The position numbers were made by a program, and so were the translations under genes. Under the pieces are notes generated by a model. That model did no database searches. It saw only the letters and a program-made list of their open reading frames with translations, and was not told the DNA's origin. Positions 25,522-34,012 of a DNA stretch of 64,000 bases are shown in pieces. The number at the start of each line of letters is the position of its first letter. Within the stretch, counting starts at the first letter, position 1. The stretch spans positions 22,123 through 86,122 of the forward strand of contig JAACPJ010000005.1 of assembly GCA_009995455.1 (NCBI GenBank), in the 5' to 3' direction. Source of the stretch: a bacterium (GTDB lineage Bacteria; Patescibacteriota; Gracilibacteria; UBA4473).

Positions 25522-26517
25522 TTAAGGCGTGTTTGGTTGCCGTATTGGTCTACGCATCATTTGTCTTTCTCCATCTAGGATTGGTGGGCGATTTTCCAGC
25601 ATTCTATCTCTCACTTTGCCTCGCTCACCATTAGTCGTTTGGGACTCAATCTCATTTTTAATTTTAGTTCTTAACTCTGGGCTTGGTCTCTCGCCAGCAT
25701 TTTTTGCTGCTTCTAATTGGGCGCGAGTCTCGGGGCTTAATCTAGATTCGACTTGGGCCCTTAGTTCAGGTCTTTCTCGAAAGCGATCTTCAATTCGTTT
25801 TTGAATATGCTCTTGTATTAGGGCGCGCTCAAATTGCTCTGGTTCAAAGTGTTTATCATCTTTAGCCTGGCCTTTCATTTTCATAATTTGTCCGACTTCT
25901 GGAGCGGTTTTCATCGGAGTATTTTCACCAAATGGCACTTCCCAACTTTTTCCATAGGGTCCTTCAAGAGTCATCAACTGATTTTCTTCATCTACCGAAA
26001 TAACTCTTCCTGAAAGTCGGCCTTTTTCACTCGGATTCCCCCAAAATTTTTGGTGTTTTTCTCGCATCCCTTCATAAAATGAAACTTTTTCTTCTAACGT
26101 TTCTTCAATAACTTCAGCCCCCCCAGCGGCATAAAGCCCGGTTCCTAGCACTACACTGGCTAAAACATTACTGCCTACCAAGGTTAAAAGCGCAATTCGG
26201 TAGCCACGTTTAGTGTGCTTAAGTCCCACTATTCCGACGCCAACAGCAATCCCAATAAATAACATCCAGAGTAGTGGTAAAAGGGTTAACCATTGTTCTA
26301 GTAGTTCTTCGGTTTCTACAAATTGTCCAATAGCAAAATCGGTGTTAAAGCTGGCGTATAAAACAATTGCAAAACTGATAGCTCCTAAAATTATAGCTGC
26401 AGCAAATAGCCCCCAAAACAAAATGTTTTTGGCATAAAAATAATATTTAGATCGAGGTTCGATATGCTCCTCTTTAATCTTTTTTAAGATATCGTCAGCC
26501 AATTTAGATGGATTCAT
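25522..26517 (-). CDS. Three-helix membrane protein, probable anti-sigma factor
   Basis: The 331-residue product has a short cytoplasmic start (MNPSKLADDILKKIKEEHIEP), three membrane helices (about 33-55, 75-97, 110-132), and an outside part. The outside part has a small beta domain (GRVISVDEENQLMTLEGPYG, about 165-215) and an Arg/Glu-rich helical tail. It begins two bases after the stop of the ECF sigma gene, the usual place of its anti-sigma partner. No ZAS zinc motif (HxxxCxxC) is seen, so the assignment rests on position and topology. Confidence 0.55.
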   Translation of the reverse strand: MNPSKLADDILKKIKEEHIEPRSKYYFYAKNILFWGLFAAAIILGAISFAIVLYASFNTDFAIGQFVETEELLEQWLTLLPLLWMLFIGIAVGVGIVGLKHTKRGYRIALLTLVGSNVLASVVLGTGLYAAGGAEVIEETLEEKVSFYEGMREKHQKFWGNPSEKGRLSGRVISVDEENQLMTLEGPYGKSWEVPFGENTPMKTAPEVGQIMKMKGQAKDDKHFEPEQFERALIQEHIQKRIEDRFRERPELRAQVESRLSPETRAQLEAAKNAGERPSPELRTKIKNEIESQTTNGERGKVRDRMLENRPPILDGERQMMRRPIRQPNTP

Positions 26518-26519
26518 TT

Positions 26520-27098
26520 TTAAGATGTAAATTGTCTTTGGTAACTCTCTTTAAACTGTGTTTTCGCCCGATTGAGTAAGGTGGCAATTGTGCCACCTGG
26601 TTTCATGAGAATGTCGCTCATTTCTTCGTAGCTTTTGTCTTCAATAAATCTTAAGATCAAGACTTCACGGTAATTTTCAGGTAAGGTTTTCAGAATAGTT
26701 TGCACTTCAACGGCAGTCATTTTTTGGTCAATTTCTTCAATGAAATTATTTTCATCGGGCAAATTTTCAAACAATTCTGGTTCAATGATAGATCGGTTTT
26801 CCTCGCCTCTGGATTTTGATTTTCTGAAGGCTGATATTGTTTCGTTGTGGGTGATTCGGTAAATCCAAGAGGAGAATTTTAAGGTTTCATCAAATCCATT
26901 TAGATTTTTCCAAGCTTTTACAAACACGTCTTGAAGTATTTCTTCGGCCTCTAGTTCAGAAAAATTAGAGATTCTTAAGATATAATATTTCAGCTTTTGT
27001 TCGTACCTTTCTACCAAAATGGCAAAGTGGGCTAAATCTTTTTGGGCCGCTTTTACAATAGCTTCGTCAGAGAGGTTTTTTTCAGAATGCATAGACAT
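26520..27098 (-). CDS. ECF-type RNA polymerase sigma factor
   Basis: The 192 residues match sigma-70 regions 2 and 4 only. Region 2 carries FAILVERYEQKLKYYI, AEEILQDVFVKAWKNL and FSSWIYRITHN. Region 4 carries ILKTLPENYREVLILRF and YEEMSDILMKPGGTIATLLNR, the helix-turn-helix that reads the -35. Such factors answer envelope or stress signals through a membrane partner, here the next gene. A TATAAT lies upstream at 27164-27169. Confidence 0.9.
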   Translation of the reverse strand: MSMHSEKNLSDEAIVKAAQKDLAHFAILVERYEQKLKYYILRISNFSELEAEEILQDVFVKAWKNLNGFDETLKFSSWIYRITHNETISAFRKSKSRGEENRSIIEPELFENLPDENNFIEEIDQKMTAVEVQTILKTLPENYREVLILRFIEDKSYEEMSDILMKPGGTIATLLNRAKTQFKESYQRQFTS

Positions 27099-27163
27099 GA
27101 GGAAATCTAGCAGAATTAATTAATGTTGCGAGCTTGAGGAAACTAGAAGCTTCCCCAATCGGA

Positions 27164-27169
27164 ATTATA
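27164..27169 (-). promoter_or_regulatory. -10 box of the sigma/anti-sigma operon
   Basis: An exact TATAAT on the minus strand lies about 66 bases upstream of the sigma factor ATG, with a TTGCAA 14 bases further, which is shorter than ideal. A housekeeping promoter is likely. No repeated ECF-type promoter could be defined. Confidence 0.4.
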
Positions 27170-27337
27170 AACGGTTTTTGCTTTTGCAAAGAGCGGCGTA
27201 TTGATTTGCGATTTCGAATGCCAGAATTTGAAGAGATTCATGATTTTTTGATAAGTTCATGAGTTTATACGCAGAGGGGCTGATTTTTATTTCACAAAAA
27301 ATTTGAATTATGTATAAATTATTTTAATTTATGGTTT

Positions 27338-27805
27338 ATGGGATTGAAATTTTTAGGTTCTCTTGCCGCATTAGTCACGCTAGAAGCTGGCTGTAGCCAA
27401 AATCTACCTGAACTTGAGGGTGGTTTTAGAACGCCAAACATTTCAAGCTTGCAGAGTTTGAGGATTCAAAGACAAGCCAATTTAACCCGAAAATGTGTCA
27501 TACGGGTTTTGGGGCGAGACGAGGTTCAAACGATTGTTTTAATTGAAGGTGTCATGAATGGAGAAAGTTATTCGGCTATGAGTAGTCATTTAGAGGCTTC
27601 TTATTTAGAAAATGCGACCCGAGAAAGTGTGTTCCTTCAGCTTACACAATCTGACCCTGGTTTAGGGATTGTCATCTATAATATTTATTTACCACCAAAC
27701 GAAATTGTGGGGGATCCAGGAGGCGATTTTAGAGTGATCGTGCCGCTGCCTCCGCAGGAATTAGAAATAATGAGGGATAGAATTGAAACCCATTGTGCTC
27801 ATTAA
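27338..27805 (+). CDS. Putative lipoprotein
   Basis: The protein has 155 residues with a short signal peptide and a lipobox-like LEAGC, so Cys19 would be lipidated. The mature part has two cysteines (KCVIRVLG and the C-terminal ETHCAH) that could pair. No family is recognised. It is divergent from the sigma factor operon and followed by a strong hairpin. Confidence 0.55.
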   Translation: MGLKFLGSLAALVTLEAGCSQNLPELEGGFRTPNISSLQSLRIQRQANLTRKCVIRVLGRDEVQTIVLIEGVMNGESYSAMSSHLEASYLENATRESVFLQLTQSDPGLGIVIYNIYLPPNEIVGDPGGDFRVIVPLPPQELEIMRDRIETHCAH

Positions 27806-27811
27806 ACAAAA

Positions 27812-27845
27812 ACCCGGAGAGCCGTAAGGCTTCCGGGTCTTCATC
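27812..27845 (+). terminator. Terminator-like hairpin after the lipoprotein gene
   Basis: ACCCGGA and TCCGGGT pair, extended inside by AGCC/GGCT around a GTAA tetraloop, seven bases after the stop codon. The T-run behind is weak (CTTCATCC), so it may stop transcription poorly or protect the 3' end. Confidence 0.6.
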
Positions 27846-28035
27846 CCTCTTTATAACAGTTTCTGGGACAGCAATTTTTAGCCTCAGTTCTTGAGTCTGC
27901 AAAGCAAGACAGTTTAACCGAGGCATAAGTTAATACGCATTGAACCAGATTTTGTTTCACCAGTGTCGTAACTTAGGCTACAAAAATGGCTAAACGAGTG
28001 GCTTGTAATTAAGACTTTTTTGCTCTATAAAAAAG

Positions 28036-28965
28036 ATGATGAGTATTCGGAGAAACATATTATTAGGGGTAAAACAATGGTTTCAGGGAAAAAATAATTT
28101 CCCGCCAAATGTGATTGTTTCTTCTCCTCACGGAAGCTCAAAAGTGCCTTTGTCGGTTTTTCCTCACTTAAGACCCGATTATCAAACTTCTTCGCGTTTG
28201 CTTCTTAATTTTTCAGATTACGGTACAAAATATTTACTGGAAAAAGTACCCCTAAACCAACAAGTGGTGGCGCATTACGGGCGAATTGTCGGAGACGCTA
28301 ATAGGAAGAGAGATGCCGAAGATGTGATTCGATTTGAAGATTTTAATGGCGTGCCGATTTTTAGACCTAAATTCCAAAAACGTCTGAAAACTTCTTGGTT
28401 ACGCCCTTTTTGGCTGAGAAAACTTTTGCTGCATTCTTATGAACCTTTTTATCGAGATGTTTTTTCGGCGATTGATAGAGCGGTTCAAGACCCACGAAAT
28501 GAAGGACGACCAATTATCATGCTTGATGTTCATGATACAGGAAACCGTTTGCTTGGACGTACTTGGCGAGAAGATGTAACTCGAATAAAACAAAAAATGC
28601 CGCCGTTAGTGCTATCAAATGCGCCTGATTTAGAAGTAGATGAAGGCCGATTTGGCACCGCTCCTATTTCTTTTTTGTATGATTTTAGAGAGAAAATTGC
28701 TGATAAACTGGGTTTGGACGAAAAAGAAATTGAGATAAATTCAATTTTTAAAGGGGCGAATGTTATTCGTTATTTTGGTAATCCGAGCGCCAATAGAAGA
28801 CTGCGAAAAATACTGAGAGGCAAAGAAATTTATGCCATTCAAGTTGAGTTTGATCGAGCCCTTTACCTAGATGAAGTCACACAAAGACCAATTGGTTGGA
28901 AAGTGGCTTCGGTGCGAAACTGTTTTATGGAAACGATTATTGAACTTAACGAAATGCTCGATTAG
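28036..28965 (+). CDS. N-formylglutamate amidohydrolase family protein
   Basis: The 309-residue protein has VIVSSPHGSSKVPLSVF near the start, DANRKRDAEDVIRF, and IIMLDVHDTGNRLLG in the middle, the metal-binding and substrate motifs of the FGase family. These are M14-like zinc hydrolases acting on N-formyl- or N-acyl-glutamate and related amides. No histidine-degradation genes are nearby, so the natural substrate is unknown. Two ATG codons stand in tandem at the start (28036 and 28039). Confidence 0.7.
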   Translation: MMSIRRNILLGVKQWFQGKNNFPPNVIVSSPHGSSKVPLSVFPHLRPDYQTSSRLLLNFSDYGTKYLLEKVPLNQQVVAHYGRIVGDANRKRDAEDVIRFEDFNGVPIFRPKFQKRLKTSWLRPFWLRKLLLHSYEPFYRDVFSAIDRAVQDPRNEGRPIIMLDVHDTGNRLLGRTWREDVTRIKQKMPPLVLSNAPDLEVDEGRFGTAPISFLYDFREKIADKLGLDEKEIEINSIFKGANVIRYFGNPSANRRLRKILRGKEIYAIQVEFDRALYLDEVTQRPIGWKVASVRNCFMETIIELNEMLD

Positions 28966-29264
28966 TCTTTGAGCAGCTTTATAACAGCACCGAGTAATAT
29001 CACCGCTAACGTAAAAGGAAATAAAAACACAACCATTAAAACGGAAAACCAAAAGGGAATGGCTTTAATGTCGGTTTTTACCAGTCGCAATAAATAGCGA
29101 GTTTGAAGCGCAAAAAGTTGAACATAAAATAAAAACAAAAAACCAACCAACATCAATATCCAAAGCAACGCTCCAATAATAAAGCCGGCTGGATTTGCTG
29201 GGTTTTCCCAGTGTGGAAACTGTGGATCTTCATAGCTTGATCGAACACGTCTGACTTGGTTCAT
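28962..29264 (-). CDS. Small two-helix membrane protein
   Basis: The 100-residue protein has a basic cytoplasmic start, a first membrane helix (about 26-48), a short basic loop (RYLLRLVKTDIKAIP) and a second helix (about 70-95). The layout faintly resembles DUF4389, but I am not sure. It overlaps the end of the N-formylglutamate hydrolase gene by four bases, tail to tail. Confidence 0.5.
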   Translation of the reverse strand: MNQVRRVRSSYEDPQFPHWENPANPAGFIIGALLWILMLVGFLFLFYVQLFALQTRYLLRLVKTDIKAIPFWFSVLMVVFLFPFTLAVILLGAVIKLLKD

Positions 29265-29341
29265 GTGGTGATTATAAATATTTTATTTTTTTAGTCACAG
29301 AAATCTTAGCCCCAACGTCATCTTTAACCAGAGGGGTTTAA

Positions 29342-29376
29342 GCCATTTTCCAGTTCGCTGGAGAGTGGCTTTTTCT
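29342..29376 (+). terminator. Terminator-like hairpin with TTCG tetraloop
   Basis: GCCA/TGGC and TCCAG/CTGGA form a stem around TTCG, with an internal bulge, followed by TTTTTCTTGTTT. It would stop plus-strand transcription coming from the 28036 gene. Confidence 0.5.
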
Positions 29377-29427
29377 TGTTTGGGGTGAATACTTCCTCCT
29401 AGATAAACCCCCTTAAAAAGAGCTCGC

Positions 29428-29460
29428 TTTACTTAGGGAACCTACAAGACCCTAAGTAAA
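29428..29460 (-). terminator. 11-bp perfect inverted repeat downstream of murC
   Basis: TTTACTTAGGG (29428-29438) and CCCTAAGTAAA (29450-29460) are perfect complements around an 11-base loop. Read on the minus strand it lies just after the murC stop and is followed by GCGAGCTCTTTTT, so a terminator for murC is the best reading. Confidence 0.55.
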
Positions 29461-29470
29461 CACACAGACT

Positions 29471-30748
29471 TTAAGATTTCATAAATTGGTGGGCGAATTC
29501 TGAGATTTTACCCGCTCCCATAAACAACAGAATATCGCCGTCATTTAAACTTTTTGCTAATAAGTTGGCTTCATCTAGGCTTGAAAACTGTTTTAGTTTT
29601 GGATTGTCTTCAACAAAGTCTGCTAAGCTAACTGCCGCTTTGTCGGCCTGGGTGTCGCGGGCTTCGTAAATTGGAAACAAGGCACAATGGTCGGCATACC
29701 TAAAAGCATCCGCAAACTCATTAAAAAACTGGGCCGTGCGACTGTATTGGTGTGGTTCGTAAAAGAGAGCAATTTTAGATTTAGGATGTCGGCTCTTAAA
29801 GGCGTTTAAGGTGGCTTTTATTTCGGTTGGATGATGACCGTAGTCGTCGTAAACTTTTATCGTTTTACTCCCGAATTTTTTGTCGCCTAAAAATTCTTGC
29901 CGCCGGCCAGCGCCTTTATAGTGGCTTAAACCTTTTTTAAAGTTATCAGTATTAACTTTTAAAAAGTAAGCTAAAGCCAAGGCTAAGGTGGCGTTTTGTT
30001 GATTCGCTTCTCCCCAAATATTTAAAATCGCTTCCCATGAGTTTGGGCTTTGAGCCGGAATCGACAGTTTATTGGTGTTAACGTCTTCAAGCAAGGCTTG
30101 CACGGCTTCATCATTTTGATGAAAGAGCACATTTTTACTTTTACTGGCGATGCGTTTGAAGGCTTCAAAGTAATCTTCTTCCGATTTATAAAAGTCTGCG
30201 TGATCCCATTCTAGGTTAGTGATAATTAAAACTTCTGGTTTTAGAAATTTAAAATTATCACGGTATTCACAGGCTTCAGCGATTAAGAATTTATTACTGC
30301 CAGCTTTGAAATTTCGCCCTTCTAAAATATCGAGCGTTGAGCCGACTAAAATAGTGGCGTCAAAATCAGTATTCGCTAACCCCGCCGCTATTAAACCAGT
30401 TGTGGTGGTTTTTCCGTGCGTTCCAGCGACCGCTATGGTTTGATAATTTTTAGAAATTTCCCCTAAATATTCGAAATAACTTTTTTCGGGGATGCCTAAT
30501 TCTCGGGCTCGTTCGCGTTCTGGGTTTTCTGGAGGAACGGCTTCTGAATAAATGAGCAAATTGGTGGCCGGGGCTAGATTATGAGCGTCATGAATGTCGT
30601 AAAGATTTGAAAAACCTTCTGATTTTAGTTTTTCTAAAATTAAGTTTGAACCCAAATTTGAACCTGAAATTTCATGACCTAAATGCGCACAGAGTTGTGC
30701 CAAGCCCGAAGTGCCAATGCCGCCGATCCCTACAAAATGAAGTTTCAT
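29471..30748 (-). CDS. murC: UDP-N-acetylmuramate--L-alanine ligase
   Basis: MurC adds L-alanine to UDP-MurNAc, the first peptide step of peptidoglycan. The 425 residues carry the dinucleotide-like start HFVGIGGIGTSGLAQL, the ATP loop AVAGTHGKTTTTG, and the Mur-ligase pieces EACEYRDNF, LEWDHADFY and YDDYGHHPTEIKATL. It is shorter than the usual 450-490 but all domains are there. It is a single gene here, away from a mur cluster. Confidence 0.93.
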   Translation of the reverse strand: MKLHFVGIGGIGTSGLAQLCAHLGHEISGSNLGSNLILEKLKSEGFSNLYDIHDAHNLAPATNLLIYSEAVPPENPERERARELGIPEKSYFEYLGEISKNYQTIAVAGTHGKTTTTGLIAAGLANTDFDATILVGSTLDILEGRNFKAGSNKFLIAEACEYRDNFKFLKPEVLIITNLEWDHADFYKSEEDYFEAFKRIASKSKNVLFHQNDEAVQALLEDVNTNKLSIPAQSPNSWEAILNIWGEANQQNATLALALAYFLKVNTDNFKKGLSHYKGAGRRQEFLGDKKFGSKTIKVYDDYGHHPTEIKATLNAFKSRHPKSKIALFYEPHQYSRTAQFFNEFADAFRYADHCALFPIYEARDTQADKAAVSLADFVEDNPKLKQFSSLDEANLLAKSLNDGDILLFMGAGKISEFAHQFMKS

Positions 30749-30859
30749 GTTGAGTCTTGATTTTAAAAAAATTGCCGTAAAAGGCGAGGCAATTTAATAT
30801 TGTTTAAAATTTATACACTTCTGTTGATTTTATTTGAATTTAAATTATTTAGTTAAATA

Positions 30860-31630
30860 ATGAAGTTGAGTTCTCTGGTAACGAGTGCGGCCATAGCCGC
30901 CACGCCAGTTCAGGCGGAAGATTTTAGTTTGGTTGACCCTTTCCGGCTCTATCCACTTTCACCTGAGGTAGCCCAATTTAATGAAACGGTTCCCCAAGCT
31001 TTAATTGATTTACAGACGTGTGTTCGTGAGCGATTCGAAGGTTTAGGGGTTGTGACGGAAGATGGCAGTACGATTTATATTCTGACGCTGCCTTTGGCTG
31101 ATTCCGAAAAAACCTACGATATTACTTTTCCCAATGATTTAGCGGCTGGGATTACGAGTGTTGGAATTTATGAAACGCAAGAAGTTGTGGGAGTAGATGG
31201 AGAAACTTTCGTAAGCGAAACGACGGGAGAGGCGGTTAATTTCGAATTTCCAGTGAGTCAAGAGAGTCTCTTTAGAGAAGGAATGTTTGCTCAAATATAC
31301 CCAGAACGATTTCAGTCGAATCATATAGGCGCTTTGCAAAGAAGAGTGGCGAATTTAAGCCGACTTTGTGAGTCTGGTCGTTTGCAAGGTGAAGATTTTG
31401 CGGCTCAGTATGCCGCTTATTGGGAAAGTATGAGCCTCGCCCATCAAGCTGCACGGGATAAGCTTTCGGCTTGTTTGCAATACGGCCCTGCAGATCAAGA
31501 GGCCCTGCAGATTATTTTAGAAGCCTACTCTGGGCCAATCGATCAATTTAACCAGCTGGGCTTTGAGCAACCAGAAGATGTAATTTATGAGTTAGATCAA
31601 GCATACGCACTTGGTTGTGCGGAGTCTTAG
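30860..31630 (+). CDS. Secreted hypothetical protein
   Basis: The 256 residues begin with a signal peptide (cut near PVQA-ED, residue 19-20). The mature part is acidic, with a helical C-terminal half rich in Gln/Ala (DFAAQYAAYWESMSLAHQAA). Cysteines occur in LQTCVRERF, SRLCESG, SACLQYG and the final GCAES and may form two disulfides. No family is recognised. It ends four bases into the convergent trxB gene. Confidence 0.5.
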   Translation: MKLSSLVTSAAIAATPVQAEDFSLVDPFRLYPLSPEVAQFNETVPQALIDLQTCVRERFEGLGVVTEDGSTIYILTLPLADSEKTYDITFPNDLAAGITSVGIYETQEVVGVDGETFVSETTGEAVNFEFPVSQESLFREGMFAQIYPERFQSNHIGALQRRVANLSRLCESGRLQGEDFAAQYAAYWESMSLAHQAARDKLSACLQYGPADQEALQIILEAYSGPIDQFNQLGFEQPEDVIYELDQAYALGCAES

Positions 31631-32553
31631 TGTTCTAAACTGGTCAAATAGGCTTCAGCATCAAGTGCTGCCTTGCAGCCAAATCCGGCAGCGGTAATGG
31701 CTTGTTGATAGTGCCAATCGGCGACATCACCGCCAACAAAAACAGAAGGAACCGAAGTGCCTGTTTGGTTTGTAACTTTAATATAGCCGTTTTCGAGCTC
31801 AATTGAGTCGTCTAAAAATTTAGTCGCTGGGTCATGACCAATTCCCATAAACAAGCCATCAATTTCAAGCTCTGATTTTGCTCCCGTGTCAGTATCAGTT
31901 AATTCAACTGACTTTAGCGTTGGCTCTCCTCTAAGTTCTGTTACGTTTTGGTTCCAGATCATTTCAATTTTTTTGTTTTCAAACACCCGTTTTTGCATTG
32001 GTTTACTCGCTCGCAGTTCTTTGCGACGGTGAACTAAATATACTTTGTCGGCAAACTTGGTTAAAAAAGTGGCTTCTTCACAAGCTGAATCACCGCCTCC
32101 TACAATGGCAACCGTTTTACCACGGAAGAATGCCCCATCACATGTCGCACAAGCGGTGTAACCTTTTCCCCAGTATTTTTCTTCCCCTCGACCAAGGTTT
32201 AACCAACGAGCGCTTGAACCGGTCGCAATAATGACCGAATCGGCGGTAATTTCTGTGCCATCAAGATCTAGTTTTAAACATTTTGGATCTGAAAAATTAA
32301 CCTTAGTAACGGCTTTCATTTGGCAACGAGCCCCAAAGCGCTCCGCTTGTTTGCGCATGTTATCAATCAATTGTGGACCCATAATACCTTCCGGAAATCC
32401 AGGAAAATTTTCTACATCCGTGGTAGTCATTAATTGTCCACCAGGATGTGGGCCTTCAAGCACTAGTGGGGCCAAATCTGCCCGTGCGGCGTAAATAGCG
32501 GCGGTTAGTCCAGCAGGGCCAGAGCCTAAGATAACGAGTTTTTCAGTATTCAT
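31627..32553 (-). CDS. trxB: Thioredoxin-disulfide reductase
   Basis: The 308 residues have the FAD motif GSGPAGLTAAIYAARA, the redox pair CATC (C135, C138), the NADPH motif GGGDSACEEATFLTK, and the C-terminal GGDVADWHYQQAITAAGFG. It passes electrons from NADPH to thioredoxin. It is the third gene of a minus-strand operon, 12 bases after the DUF4395 gene, and thus under the CstR-like regulator. Confidence 0.95.
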   Translation of the reverse strand: MNTEKLVILGSGPAGLTAAIYAARADLAPLVLEGPHPGGQLMTTTDVENFPGFPEGIMGPQLIDNMRKQAERFGARCQMKAVTKVNFSDPKCLKLDLDGTEITADSVIIATGSSARWLNLGRGEEKYWGKGYTACATCDGAFFRGKTVAIVGGGDSACEEATFLTKFADKVYLVHRRKELRASKPMQKRVFENKKIEMIWNQNVTELRGEPTLKSVELTDTDTGAKSELEIDGLFMGIGHDPATKFLDDSIELENGYIKVTNQTGTSVPSVFVGGDVADWHYQQAITAAGFGCKAALDAEAYLTSLEH

Positions 32554-32565
32554 AAGAAAGAGGGT

Positions 32566-33150
32566 TTAGTTTGAAGATTTATTAATGGGGCAAGCTCCTC
32601 CGGGACAGGCAGGGGCAATCTCGGGTTCTTTAATTAATTTAAGTCGAATTAAACCGTAATAAATTTTGCAGCCGATACAAATTCCAAAACTAGTTTCGAG
32701 CCACATAAAAGTGAGGCACATTAAGCAAACGGCTAAGTTTATTGGCCCTCTCACTTCAAACACGTAGAGCAATACAATCATTAAGCTGGCCATAGTAAGG
32801 CCGATGCTCCAGGCAAAACGTTTCTGAATAGCTCCGACAAACTCAGGTTTTTGTTTTCGAACGATTAAATTTGAAATATGAGAAATAATTGAAAATTTTG
32901 GTCCTAAAATTACCTTCGTAAAGAAATCGATAAAAAAGATGACGACGACTATTTTTAACGCCCGAAAGTCTTGGCTTAATAAAGCGAGTGCAAAAGCGAT
33001 TGAGCCCATTACAAACATAATGCCGGCGCCAGCACGTACCGCTCGTTCATTTAACACCGGGTAAGGCGCTGGTTTCCCATTGATGCTTAACTCTGGAATG
33101 ATTTTCCCAGGCATAAAGAGGCCGTACTTAGTTTTAAGCGTTGTGATCAT
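32566..33150 (-). CDS. DUF4395 membrane protein
   Basis: The 194-residue product has about four membrane helices and the DUF4395 features VLNERAVRAGAGIMF and WLETSFGICIGCKIYYGL. Its paired cysteines CIGC and the tail CPGGAC could carry sulfur or a metal. The start is set at 33150 because this ATG overlaps the regulator's TGA (ATGA). DUF4395 proteins often go with rhodanese or thioredoxin genes in sulfur handling. That role fits the neighbours but is not shown. Confidence 0.8.
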   Translation of the reverse strand: MITTLKTKYGLFMPGKIIPELSINGKPAPYPVLNERAVRAGAGIMFVMGSIAFALALLSQDFRALKIVVVIFFIDFFTKVILGPKFSIISHISNLIVRKQKPEFVGAIQKRFAWSIGLTMASLMIVLLYVFEVRGPINLAVCLMCLTFMWLETSFGICIGCKIYYGLIRLKLIKEPEIAPACPGGACPINKSSN

Positions 33151-33380
33151 TTTTTTAAAATTAAAGGGAGTAGTTTTTGAATTTTTTGGTGATCGTTGTT
33201 CTGAAGGCATTGCTCTAGATTTTCTTCTAAGAAAACCCGAAAAGCTCCATCTAGTGCCGATTGGGCCGCTTGGAATTGTAGCAAGATCTTTTCGCAGTCT
33301 TCTTGGTTTTCAACTAAGCGAAGGAGCGCTTCGATTTGCCCTTTGTTCCTCTTTAAGCGGTTTATTATTTTCACGTTCAT
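33147..33380 (-). CDS. CsoR/FrmR family repressor, CstR-like (persulfide-sensing type)
   Basis: The 77-residue all-helical protein belongs to the DUF156/CsoR family: NRLKRNKGQIEALLRLVE, QFQAAQSALDGAF and FLEENLEQCL. It keeps the two conserved cysteines 29 residues apart (C29, C58). The copper-ligand His four residues before the second Cys is Asn54 here. This pattern is that of CstR-type sensors, which react with persulfides, not of copper-binding CsoR. The start at 33380 is chosen because the operator and -10 lie just upstream. It should repress its own operon with DUF4395 and trxB. Confidence 0.82.
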   Translation of the reverse strand: MNVKIINRLKRNKGQIEALLRLVENQEDCEKILLQFQAAQSALDGAFRVFLEENLEQCLQNNDHQKIQKLLPLILKK

Positions 33381-33387
33381 TAAATTC

Positions 33388-33415
33388 TTTATACCCCCTA
33401 GGGGTATTCTGTAAA
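33388..33415 (-). promoter_or_regulatory. Promoter with CsoR/CstR-type operator in the spacer
   Basis: On the minus strand TTTACA (33410-33415), a 16-base spacer and TATAAA (33388-33393) precede the ATG at 33380 by seven bases. The plus-strand sequence ATACCCCCTAGGGGTAT (33391-33407) fills the spacer and reaches into the -10. It is the G-tract palindrome typical of CsoR-family operators. Bound repressor would block RNA polymerase directly. The mRNA is predicted leaderless. Confidence 0.85.
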
Positions 33416-33530
33416 CTCTAAAAATCACAAAATTAAATACCTCATAAATCTAGTGATTTTTAGCGCCTTTAAAAATCTGGCCTACTCAGCTGAGCTGGTG
33501 ACCCGTAAAAAGACATGATAAAAAGAAAAA

Positions 33531-33607
33531 TGGTGGGCACGCCAAGACTTGAACTTGGGACCTCCTCCTTATCAGAGAGGCGCTCTAACCAGCTGAGCTA
33601 CGCGCCC
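33531..33607 (-). tRNA. tRNA-Ile (GAT)
   Basis: On the minus strand the acceptor is GGGCGCG/CGTGCCC with one G-T pair, the anticodon loop is CTGATAA with GAT, the T-arm contains TTCAAGT, and ACCA is encoded. Length is 77 bases. Confidence 0.95.
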
Positions 33608-33708
33608 TTCCACCAATTTTTCTTTTACTCTAAGTTGTCAGAGCTAGCCAATAGTAAAAAAAAACTAACGGCTGTCAAAAAAATAAGCCGGCTCGGATCT
33701 TAGCGTCC

Positions 33709-33918
33709 TTACTTCTTTTTTGTTTTAGCGGTTTTTGACTCCGAAGCTTTTTCTAAAATAAAAGCCATTACAATTGGCACTAAGGTTGAAGCCAACAGTT
33801 TTGCATTTTTCTGGCTCATGCCGGTTTTTTTTGCGAGTTTAGTAATCAGCCAAGTGGCTAAAAAGTTTTCGGTTAAAAATTTAAAGTTCATATTTGGTAA
33901 ATAATTTGATTCAAACAT
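33709..33918 (-). CDS. Small hypothetical protein, 69 residues
   Basis: The protein contains FLATWLITKLAKKTGMSQ and LLASTLVPIVMAFILEKAS and ends in a lysine-rich tail. The hydrophobic segment and the layout recall the C-terminal end of DUF937 proteins, but the match is weak. I start at the ATG at 33918; the frame is open to a TTG at 33942. It is divergent from the glucan phosphorylase gene. Confidence 0.4.
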   Translation of the reverse strand: MFESNYLPNMNFKFLTENFLATWLITKLAKKTGMSQKNAKLLASTLVPIVMAFILEKASESKTAKTKKK

Positions 33919-34012
33919 AAACAAAAATCTATTCTGTTGCAAAAAAGCTGTTATTCCTACCAGGTTATGGTTAGAATGTGTCTTGAAAAATAAAAATTAA
34001 AATTTAAACGGC

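Noticed and set aside
27839..28035. Possible small RNA between the lipoprotein and the N-formylglutamate hydrolase genes
   Set aside because: No convincing promoter, fold or terminator could be seen after the hairpin at 27812; I see nothing definable in this gap.
33487..33505. A CAGCTGAGCT stretch near tRNA-Ile resembling a tRNA D-arm
   Set aside because: Only about ten bases match and no cloverleaf can be folded around it; it is probably chance.
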